Made by a program: the position numbers and the translations under genes. From contig CM057480.1 of the NCBI GenBank assembly GCA_030035585.1, positions 2,401,001-2,465,000 of the forward strand: DNA of 64,000 bases, written 5' to 3'. Each line of letters starts with the position of its first letter. Within the stretch, counting starts at the first letter, position 1. The notes under the pieces were generated by a model. That model was not told the origin of the DNA. It saw nothing but the letters and a program-made list of their open reading frames with translations, and did no database searches. This document shows, piece by piece, positions 55,212 through 64,000 of the stretch. This DNA is from Dugong dugon (Eukaryota > Chordata > Mammalia > Sirenia > Dugongidae).

Positions 55212-56147
55212 CCCTGTTGCGGCCGGAAATAAGAAGACACAGGGTCCATGCCCCCACCTCAGTTCTCTCAAGAAAATTAGAAGGTGATGTGATGACTCTG
55301 TCAGCCAAATTCTAGTGACTTCCAACCAGCCAACGCTGAGCGCTGGTTGCATTTCTTAGGAAGCTGAAAGTGCTCTGAAAGCTAAACAATGCATTACAAG
55401 TGGAGGGTCTCTGTCCACCATGCTGAACTTGTTACACCAGCTTCTGTTCCCAACGTGCCTTTCTTCCAGAAATCCCAAGACGAGAACCTCAGCTGCTGAC
55501 CTTCCTTTTCGTTCCTCTGTTTCTTGGCTCTTTGCGATGTCCCCAGCATCCAACCTTCCTTCTCCGTTCCCCCAGTCCAGACCCCCATACCCTCAGACCT
55601 CATCAGCTGCGGAAACCACCTGCTTAGTGGCCTTGATAGTACCTGACCTTTCTGTTCCCATTCTACCCCGAACACGGATGTCTTCCACCTCCAATTTCTT
55701 CCTGTCACTCCTCTTCTCAAAAGCCACAAACAGCCCATCACTGCTGACTGACCTGCTAAAAAATCTGAATTCCTCATCCAGGCTTTCATGGGCCAGTCAC
55801 ACCCCTGAGGACCTCTGAGTCTCCTCCCTGCCCAGTCTTCAAATTCAGGGCCTAGCCTTGACGTCTTGACATTTTTTGGGGGGCCACATTATTCCTCACT
55901 CTCTGAACTCTAATACTACATACTAAATGTATCACACACTTGAACAATTATAGATCTTGGATTTTAAATAGTCCAATATCCCCAAACCAAAACTTCCAGT
56001 GTTTCAGCAAATAGTAAGTAAATGAAAAAACAAACACCAAAAACAAGCATGATTAAGAGCATCCAGGAGTCAAAAAAGCTAACACATTTATTTAACTGAC
56101 ATATGTTTACCAAAGTTTACATTACATTTCACATCATTTTACTATTA

Positions 56148-56520
56148 TTTCTAAAATTTTATTTTTTTGTTGTTGAGAATGGAGCCCTGGTGGCACGGCT
56201 GTTAAGAGCTATGGCTGCTAACCAAATGATTGGCAGTTCGAATCCATCAGTCACTCCTTGGAAACCCTATGGGGCAGTCCTACTCTGTCCTATAGGGTCA
56301 CTATGAGTCGGAATCGACTTGACAGCAATGGGTTTGGTTTGGTTGCCGAGAACATACACAGCAAAACGTGTACCAATTCAACAGTTTCTACGTGTACAAT
56401 TCAGTGACATTGATGACATTCTCCCAGTTGTGAACCATTCTCACCCTCCTTTCCTGAATTGTTCCTCCCTCATTAATATAAACTCACTGCCCCCTAGGGT
56501 TCCCCTCTAATCTTTCAAGT
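56148..56520 (-). mobile_element. L1 3' UTR fragment, minus, interrupted by AfroSINE
   Basis: 'attttatttttttgttgttg' before the SINE, then 'gagaacatacacagcaaaac', 'gtgtaccaattcaacagttt' and 'gtgtacaattcagtgacatt' after it, are L1 3' UTR sequence. Confidence 0.75.
56181..56344 (+). mobile_element. AfroSINE (deletion subfamily) nested in L1
   Basis: 'ggagccctggtggcacggct' to 'gacttgacagcaatgggttt'. Flanks ttgagaat and ccgagaac are compatible with a diverged duplication. Confidence 0.92.
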
Positions 56521-56879
56521 TGCTGCTGTTGCTTAGTTTTATTTTTTTAATAATGGCAATTCATTAAATATAAAAAAAGTTCAGTTTGACATTGTCTTTA
56601 TTTTCTTGACTGTATGAAGACACACATATTCATTCAATCCATTGTTAAGATCATGAGTCTTGATTTTTGGTTTAAAAGGAAGAGCAGACACCCTCTGACG
56701 CACATTCTTGTGCCTTATATCCTTGCTTTTCTTCTCCCCCTTCAACACTGAATCTTGGTCTGAAGTAGATGATCAGTAAGTACCTTCTGAGTAAATGGGT
56801 GAACTCTAAAGCATGGGCTTGTGTGTGTGGCAAGGAGGCAGGAGGCTACCCTGGTCAGGGACTCTTCATGCACGAGCAG

Positions 56880-57060
56880 CTTGGTGTAGGATTTGTTTAA
56901 TCCTCAGCACAACTCCTTTTCACAGAGGAAGAAACGGAGGCACAGAGAGAAGACTCTTGCCAAGGTCACACTGATCACAGGGAGCAGAAGTGGGATTTAA
57001 ACCCTGACCCTGATTCCACCCAGAGCCACGTTTTCCCTCTATATCACGCTGGCTGCCTAT
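56880..57060 (+). mobile_element. MIR SINE
   Basis: 'ttcacagaggaagaaacgga', 'ttgccaaggtcacactgatc' and 'gtgggatttaaaccctgac' match the MIR 3' half well. Confidence 0.75.
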
Positions 57061-57424
57061 TATTTTACTTCTCTTCTAAGAGCTCCTGAACTCCATACTC
57101 CAGCTTATCTGCTTCCTGCTGTCACTGAAAGAATTATACAATTATTTCAGCCTGCAAATAGTTTTCAAAAATCATTAGCTTTAAAATTTTAATAGCATTA
57201 CATTTGGGTTGAACCGCTCAGTCCTCCACCTTTCTCCCAACATACACACCCAGACCTACCGCCCCCAGGCCCCAAATCTCTTTGGCTAGTTATCTGCTGC
57301 TGAGGGAAGGACGCGAAACACAGTCAAGGCTGTAGACAGACTGAGTTCCACCAGAAATGCAGATCCACATGACAAGCTGGCAGAGGAGAGTGGGGCTAGA
57401 ACACACGGAAGGCCGTGAGGCTGG

Positions 57425-57600
57425 AGGTCACCAGTCGGTGGTCTGCGGGCTGCATGTGGTCAGAGGACGTGTTTTGTTTGGCCCACACAATGTTCAGAAA
57501 ACATTTTAATTAGTTGCTAAAGTCATGGGATTTCACATAAAAATGTGGATTTCTGGTTTTTATTGAAAAATAGGAAGTCTGGCTGCACTGGCTCTCCTTC
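57425..57600 (+). mobile_element. hAT-like DNA transposon remnant (tentative)
   Basis: 'gtggtctgcgggctgcatgt', 'tttgtttggcccacacaatg' and 'gaaaaataggaagtctggct' resemble the interior of mammalian non-autonomous hAT elements. Family uncertain. Confidence 0.4.
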
Positions 57601-58429
57601 CCACCTGCCAACAACTGACCATTGCTGGGAGCTGGCTGCCCCTGTGGATGAGGCCGGAACCCTCCATTCTTCCACATTCTCCACCGCTTCCTACTGTCCC
57701 ATACCTGGCCTTCTTCACCCATTTACAGCACCTGCCTTGCCCCACCCCCACAGAGGTATGGACCACTAGTTCTCACACTAGACTCCCAGCGAGGTGTCAC
57801 TGGGCCAACTTACAACTTCTAGGAGCCTAGAATATGTGATGCTCAGGGTGGAGATGCTTCCAACCCTGTGGGCACCTCCAGCAGATGTTGGGAAGCCCTG
57901 CCCACATCTCTTGCATCAGCTCGGCCTCCTCTGTAACTCATGGTAAGATGCCACCTCCCCTTCGGTACCCAAAGGAGACTGTGCCTGGGAGAGCCAGGGA
58001 AACCTGCTTGAAGCTCACACTTTTATGGCCACGTGTGATCCACGCATACCATACAGGCAGTAGTATGAAGATGTACCCATGAACCCAGCCCCTTCCTTGA
58101 TTTACACACACACACACCCCCTTTCACACTCACGGTTACGTGACACATCCATCAGTGCAGGTGCCCTAACTGACAAGCAACGTCAGCATAAAATAGCAGG
58201 CATCCGTATTCCTAAAATGTCATGAGGTCACCCCACCACCAGGAGTATTGCTGGCCCTTTGTTCCCCATGGACGGGCTCTTTCCACGTGGCTAGGTCTTC
58301 TCTTTTACCTCTTCTCCTCGGCCTTTGCTCTACTCTGTCCTCTTCCCCCTGCTCCAGCCCCGTTCCTGCCTTCACCAGTCAAATAAATTGACCCACCCAC
58401 CCTAGCTGCTGTCTCTGCAGTGCTGGCAC

Positions 58430-58530
58430 CAGTAGGCACCAGCAGGAACCAGGTCTTGCTCATCTCTGCATCTCCTAGAGGCTGGCAGGGTCCCTTGCAC
58501 TTAGTAGGTTCTCAGTAACTGCTGTCCAAA
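58430..58530 (+). mobile_element. L2 LINE 3' end
   Basis: 'tcatctctgcatctcctaga' and 'ttgcacttagtaggttctca' match the L2 3' consensus. Confidence 0.6.
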
Positions 58531-59336
58531 CAAATCCATTCCTGTTCCACAGAGTCAAGAAAAGCCAAAGCCCTTTGTGCTAGGTGGCACCCAAGAGTCA
58601 AAATTAGACTTTACCTTGACTCCAGGGCGATGTAGATATACATCTCTAGGGGCCACAATCACAGTACAGTCTGTGGAATTGTGCTCTGGGGGCGCTGTTC
58701 ACACAGAATCCAATGTGAACGGTAACTCTGGAATTGTGTGATGCAGTGGTGTTACTCAACTCCCAAGTGTGTTCTTTCCATTCTTTCTTTTTCTTCCTTT
58801 TAATCTTCCATGCAGGGGGAAGGTCTCTCTCTCTCTGCTCCCACAGGAGACCCAAGGAATAGTCATCCTCTGTAGTGATACATTGCCATGGAAGTCCTCA
58901 GTTCCTTGCCTGGCAGGGAACATGGTGCATTAGGTCTGGCCCTTGCTAAAACTCAGCTGCTGGCCATTACACATTGAGCTCTGGCTGAACAACCACACAT
59001 GCCAGCCATATAGTAGGATAGCCACCAACAAGTTAAGTCCTATTTTATAGCATGTTTTCAAGTTGGCTTTCTTTAGGCGAGAGAGAAGTCAGCAGTTGAC
59101 CATCCACGTGCACTCCACATTTTATAAAGGCAGCTTTCCCTTAAAGGAAAGACCAGAATAAATTGATGAAAGCAGACTTGCATAGTAAGAGGATAGAAAA
59201 ATAAATCTCAGGGGACACTTCTGGTGCAGTTTCAGTAGCTAATATCATAAATTGACTGTGTGATGACAGAAAAGATTGGAAACCTTGGAGGCCTGAGGCA
59301 TGAGTTGCTCTGTGACTTCGGACAAGAGGGATAACC

Positions 59337-59557
59337 CACCAACCAATCAACCAACCAACCACCCACCTACCCACCTACTCATTCATCCATCCATCCACCC
59401 ACCCGCCCACCCATCTACCCATCCATCCATCCACCCACCCGCCCACCCACCTACCCATCCATCCATCCACCCACCCGCCCACCCACCTACCCATCCATCC
59501 ATCCACCCACCCACCCATCCATCCATTCATCCACTCATCCACCCATCCATCCATCTT
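59337..59557 (+). repeat. (CCAN)n tetranucleotide array with 36-bp higher-order unit
   Basis: A tract of CCAT/CCAC/CCAA units. From about 59380 it is organised in units of nine tetranucleotides (three catc, then cacc, cacc, cgcc, cacc, cacc/catc, tacc), repeated about three times. Plus-strand translation gives a Pro/His-rich frame that I treat as non-coding. Confidence 0.95.
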
Positions 59558-59699
59558 TAGGGGCCAGGTCCTGTGCAGCAGGATAAGGAGCCTGCATAGG
59601 TGACAACTGAGCTGAGCTCTGTGGGCATACTAGCTCATTAAACAAAACGGGGCATGGGGGGGGGTCCTTGGATAAAGGCATCTTTAATAATAATCATGA

Positions 59700-59850
59700 C
59701 TGAGTCCAAGCATGGATGTAGATTATTAGAGAGTAATGTGCCTGGGAAGAAAGGAGGCAGGGAGAGGCAGGCTCAGCATGGCCTCATGTGAACAGCTGAG
59801 GAATCTGAGCTGCATCTTGAAGAATGTGAAGCTGGAGGAGTGACAGTATC
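59700..59850 (-). mobile_element. L2 LINE fragment, minus (tentative)
   Basis: 'gcctgggaagaaaggaggca', 'tgaacagctgaggaatctga' and 'gaggagtgacagtatcaggt' resemble the reversed L2 interior. Confidence 0.4.
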
Positions 59851-60049
59851 AGGTTTCTTCTTAATTTTTGATTGGTATAACCGAGATTATAGGTTTATTT
59901 TTATTATTAATCTTTGAAATTACATATTTATTGTGGTAATTGTTTTTTAAATTTGCTTACTATTTTGAATATTTGTAAAATTGTTTCTGCTTAATTCTAT
60001 GCTTAATATACTTTTTATTTAACAAATTCTATATTCTTGAATGTGTGTT

Positions 60050-60985
60050 TTAAAATCAGGAAAGGTGTGTGTCAGGGCTGTATCCTTTCACCATACTTAT
60101 TCAATCTGTATGCTGAGCAAACAATCTGAGAAGCTGGACTATATGAAGATGAACAGGGCATCAGGATTGGAGGAAGACTCATCAACAACCTGCGATATGC
60201 AGATGACACAATGTTGCTTGCTGAAAACAAAGAGGACTTGAAGTACTTACTGATGAAGATCAAAGACCACAGCCTTCAGTATAGATTACACCTCAACATA
60301 AAGAAAACAAAAATCCTCACAACTGGACCAATAAGCAACATCATGATAAACGAAGAAAACATTGAAGTTGTCAAGGATTCCCTCTTACTTGGATCCACAA
60401 TCAACTCTCATGGAAGCAGGAGTCAAAAAATCAAATGACATATTGCATTGGGCAAATCTGTTGCAAAAGACCTCTTTAAAGTATTAAAAAGCAAAGATAT
60501 CACTTTGAGGACTAAGGTGTACCTGACCCAAGCCATGGTATTTTCAATCACCTCATATGCATGTGAAAGCTGGACAATGAATAAGGAAGACAGTAGAACA
60601 ATTGATGCCTTTGAATGATAGTGTTGGCGAAGAATACTGAATATACCATGAACGGCCAGAAGAACAAGAAATCTGTCTTGGAAGTAGTATAGCCAGAATG
60701 TTCCTTAGACGCGAGGATGGTGAGACTTTGTCTCATGTACTTTGGACGTGTTATGAGGAGGTACCAGTCCCTGGAAAAGGACATAATACTTGGTAAAGTA
60801 GAGGGTCAGCAAAAAAGAGGAACACCCTCAATGAGATGGACTGACACAGTGGCTGCAAACAATGGGCTCAAGCATAGCAATGACTGTGAGGATGGTGCAG
60901 GACCAGGCAGAGTTCTGTTCTGTTGTATGGGGTGGCTACGAGGTGGAACCGTCTGGATGTCACCTAACAACAACAACAAATTCCT
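60050..60985 (+). mobile_element. RTE-type LINE 3' end with intact YADD
   Basis: A plus-strand, 5'-truncated RTE (Bov-B-like) copy. The segment after 60177 reads LINNLRYADDTMLLAEN, the reverse-transcriptase catalytic loop, with the motif intact at 60195-60206. It stays open to 60438. Stops and frameshifts follow, and it ends at (aac)n near 60975. The protein is incomplete and cannot be functional. Confidence 0.9.
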
Positions 60986-61499
60986 GAATACTTTATAAGT
61001 AACTATTTGTCAGGAAGCTTTCATGGTTAGTGCAGTGAACACCACAGGTGCCTCGTCCACATTCTCTAGGACTAACCAGAGGGCTGGTCACCTACAGACA
61101 GTCTCGTTCCAGGCCAAAGGCTTCCTCCATCTCTCTGCGTGAGCTGTTTCCTGGCTCCAGGGAGCACGGCCCACAGCCAGGGCAGAACAGACATGCTGGA
61201 GAGTTAATGCTCTAGGGTACTCCCAATGAATGAGTAATAGGAAGTTGGTGGATAAATCCTCCAGCAGCTTCCTCACCTCTCAGGGAATGATCTGAAGTGT
61301 GTTCCACAGAGTCTCTCAGGGATCCACAGCAGTAACTTGATCTTTAATGCATATTTTTCTGTCTTCCCTCCCTTCCCTTTCTCAACTCCCACACCCACAC
61401 AGTGAGATCAACCTCTTCTCCCAAAATAAACTACCTGCATCTCCATCAGTATATCAGGGTCTGCTTTTTGGACAACCAAAACTAGGACAGTTAGTAGAC

Positions 61500-61840
61500 T
61501 TTATGAATTCTCATAGATCTGAGAATATCTTGATTTTGCTTTCACAAATGAAGGGCAAGTTGGCTGGGTACAGAATTCTTAATTCACAATGGAACACATT
61601 GCTCTAGTTTTTTACATTAATGTTACAGAAAAGAAGTCTGCGGCAAACTGGTTTCTTTGTGTGCTGTTAGGTATTAATAATAACATTTTCATATCCTTGA
61701 AATACGTGATTTCGTGAAGCTATGTGTAGACATTAGACTCTTTTTAATAGTTTTGCCTGGTATTTGTGGAGCCCATTCCAGAAAACAGAGATCCTTCTTT
61801 CCAGTCTAAGGAATGGTTTCTACTTTCACATATTTTGTTG
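61500..61840 (-). mobile_element. L1-related fragment, minus (tentative)
   Basis: 'ttggctgggtacagaattct', 'gaaaagaagtctgcggcaaa' and 'tagttttgcctggtatttg' resemble the reversed L1 5' region. Continuation may extend past the SINE at 61869. Confidence 0.4.
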
Positions 61841-61868
61841 CAATTATTCTGAAATCATTTTCTTATTG

Positions 61869-62077
61869 AGTCCCTGGGTGGCACAAATGACTGAACACTC
61901 CACTACTAGCTGAAATGCTGGTGGGTTGAACCTATCCAGAGACACCTAGGAAGAAAGGCCCGGAGATCTACTTCTGAAAGGCCACAGCCTTGAAAATCCT
62001 ATGCAGGAGGTCTACTCTGCACACCTGAGGTTGCCATGAGTTGGAATTGACTCGATGACAACAACAATAACAAGTTC
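61869..62077 (+). mobile_element. AfroSINE variant with 'aggcccrgagat' body, long target duplication
   Basis: 'agtccctgggtggcacaaat', 'gaaaggcccggagatctact' and 'aggttgccatgagttgg', ending (aac)n. Flanking segments 61841-61868 and 62078-62105 agree at 23 of 28 positions. Confidence 0.9.
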
Positions 62078-63099
62078 CAATTATTCTGGAACCGTTTTCT
62101 CTTTGCCGATTTCTCCATTCTCCAGCTTTCATATCTACAGTCTTCATTATTATCCCTTTTTGTTGCCTTGCCCCTTTTCCCAGAATTTCTAGAGACCTTC
62201 TAAAATACACTCTCCACAACAATGAATCAGTTTTTCATAGTGTTGGTTATCCTCTTTTCTGATCATAACCCATTTTAATTCCGCCATTGCCTTTTCATTT
62301 CGTTATAACATCTCCTTAACCCATCCGTGTCCTTTATTTTTGCTTGCCTCTCAGTCCCTTCTATTTTCATCCTAGCCTACTTTTTACTATCTGATCTTTT
62401 ACTGTGTTCATTTTTTCCTGAATTTCATTGAGAACAAAAGTGGATGCTCTCTAAAATTTACTTTTGTTTTCTACTAACAATATGTTTAAAAACACATGGT
62501 CTCCCTCTGGATTTTAAGTTATATTTTTCTTAGTTTATGTATCTTTTTGCAGGATCCATCTTTCTGCAGAATCTTTTTGTAGGGTACATGTGGGTTCTGA
62601 TAGGCTTATGCATTAAACAGAGTAGGTGGGGTCTCTTGGTTCTCCCTCACTACCTACCTGGGTGTGTTAGAATCCTGCTCTGGGATGGGTGATGCTTTTT
62701 ATATTACCAGTTAATCAACCTCGCAGTTGTGATGGAAGTAATGGGAGGGCTAATGATTTATACCTGCGGCCTCCTCAGGAGCTTGTCCTTGACTGACTAG
62801 AGTCCCCTCATCCAGTATACCTGGGAGGCTACAGCCCACCTCACTCCCAGTGGCCAATGATGACACAGGGGTGGAAAATTATGTCTCTGATCCCACTTCA
62901 AGAGGCAACAATTCTGCTGAGTGATTTATGCTCTAGAGCATTACTCCCACCCCTTCTCCTCACTTCCCTTCTCCTGAGAGCAATCCTCCAATAAATCATA
63001 CCACCCAGATCTCATGATCCCATCCTTGAACAGTTGTAGGACTACCGAGATAATCATTTGCTGGTAATAATCTCTGTAAAACACATTCATCAAATATTA

Positions 63100-63270
63100 T
63101 TTAAAAGGGAACAAAACTGGAAATAATCTAAATGCCCAATAGTAGGAATTTGTAGGTAATCCATGGCATATGCGTGTGATAGAACGTTACGCAGTGCCCA
63201 AGCTAAAAAAGAAAAGCACGGTGAAGGGAAGCAAAGTAAGACACAGGAGTCTACTTAAGTTTATAAAATA
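63100..63270 (+). mobile_element. L1 3' UTR fragment
   Basis: 'aaaactggaaataatctaaa', 'tgcccaatagtaggaatttg' and 'atccatggcatatgcgtgtg' are L1 3' sequence. Confidence 0.65.
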
Positions 63271-64000
63271 AATGCTACAAAGTCCTATACACTGGCAGAG
63301 TGAATCAGTTCTAAATTTTCTAACAGTTAACAGAGAGGACAAAAGCCAGTTAGTCTTAAAGCTGTGTCTAGGTGGTAAAAACAAGCTAAAATGCCAGGGC
63401 TCATGGGGGGAAGGTGTGGTAAGCACAGCTATTTCTAATTCTGAAACCAGAAAGAAATTTCTACCACGGATCCTGAGTGAGAGGAATCTGAATAATGTAA
63501 TGGCCCAACTTCAACCACAGCCTTTCAGTTACCATAGAGACCAGTTTCCTAGGTGTGGTCTCTGAGTAAACTCCACCCTCCACTCCCATACAGGGAGACA
63601 GCATCGTGGCACATGCAATTCTGTAAAAGATACTTGGACCCTACAGATACTTGGTTCTCTCTTGACCAGGCTGAATCCAGGGATAATTTTTAGGGTGCAC
63701 AAGATGGATGAAAAGCATCCCCTTCTTGGAGTCCTTCTTGAATACTCTTTGTGACCTTCCTCAAACCCAGACCTCCTGGAAGCTAGTAGGCAGTAGGGAG
63801 TCTGAGATGGCTTCTTGGCAAGTTCTTGGAAAGCTCCCATTCTGAGTGGCACCACATGCTTCAGCCTGCTAAGCTTGGCAGGGTTGGCATGGTGCTGCTA
63901 GAACTGTGTAGCCTTGCAGGACGTGCACCTCAACAAAACGTCTCCCACCTGCTAGAAGGCATGCCAAGAGCTCATCTGTGGGCAGGGCAAAGGTTTTCCT

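Larger units (their letters stand above)
17661..64000 (-). other. ITGA9: ITGA9 intron, at least 46 kb (partial)
   Basis: This is the region upstream of exon 17574-17660. The preceding ITGA9 exon should end in phase 0 with a segment like FFINMWQK (recalled from human). I looked for it on the minus strand and did not find it, so I read the rest of the window as one intron. Large introns are known for this gene. Stretches over 300 bp in which I recognise nothing: 18848-20150, 21355-21700, 23291-23630, 25640-26520, 26610-27100, 27510-28280, 28491-29060, 30261-30655, 31071-32170, 32268-32625, 35141-35655, 37806-39190, 39403-39760, 42081-42610, 44000-44590, 44870-45650, 46131-46555, 46757-47225, 48720-49540, 50400-50800, 53068-53985, 54211-55175, 55210-56145, 57600-58430, 58540-59330, 61000-61500, 62110-63095 and 63275-64000. 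Confidence 0.7.

Noticed and set aside
55420..55818. Overlapping open frames of about 130 codons on both strands
   Set aside because: Both strands are open over the same interval without recognisable domains or splice sites. Composition (CT-rich on plus) explains the lack of stops.
59300..59560. Pro/His-rich repeat protein
   Set aside because: A translation of a tetranucleotide simple repeat. No coding context.

Overview
The window is mammalian nuclear DNA, almost certainly from an afrotherian and most likely a paenungulate (elephant, manatee or hyrax). The evidence is about 37 copies or fragments of the tRNA-derived AfroSINE family, together with RTE-type LINEs that share its 3' tail. Most AfroSINE copies lack an internal segment of about 43-45 bp (the stretch that contains 'gtctgcttcc.taaagattacag' in the long copies). 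Established work on AfroSINEs assigns this deletion subfamily to Hyracoidea, Sirenia and Proboscidea. The usual mammalian fossils (MIR, L2, MER20, MER5, MaLR-type LTRs, L1) are also present.

One protein-coding gene is recognisable, on the minus strand. Four exons at 17574-17660, 13374-13453, 6807-6896 and 4158-4266 splice into a continuous 122-codon reading frame that matches the membrane-proximal leg (calf) region of integrin alpha-9 (ITGA9). All four have AG acceptors and GT donors, and their phases fit each other (0/0, 0/2, 2/2, 2/0). The 5' exons must lie beyond position 64000 and the 3' exons (rest of calf-2, transmembrane helix, cytoplasmic tail) before position 1. I found no further exon in the 46 kb upstream of 17660, so that stretch is read as one long intron. 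No plus-strand gene could be supported. The many open frames elsewhere are chance frames, frames running through repeats, or decayed RTE/L1 reverse-transcriptase fragments.

Layout. 1-4157: 3' intron with an L1 tail, a hAT-like element and two SINEs. 4158-17660: the ITGA9 exon cluster with short introns (2.5, 6.5 and 4.1 kb) containing solo LTRs, SINEs, a (CA)17 tract, an inverted pair of L1 3' ends and a tRNA-Gly-headed SINE. 17661-64000: a repeat-rich intron with RTE copies (near 24.1, 27.1, 36.1, 40.4, 50.8 and 60.1 kb), nested insertions (RTE in L1, LTR in RTE, SINE in LTR, SINE in MER20, SINE in MIR), a 21-bp minisatellite at 29.8-30.0 kb and a tetranucleotide array with a 36-bp higher-order period at 59.3-59.6 kb.

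I see no operon-like, defence or otherwise novel coding system. The most informative signals are the retroposon genealogy (three families with different heads but one common RTE-type tail), the datable nested insertions, a duplicated 72-bp intronic segment bracketing one ITGA9 exon, and splice-relevant sequence near the exons.
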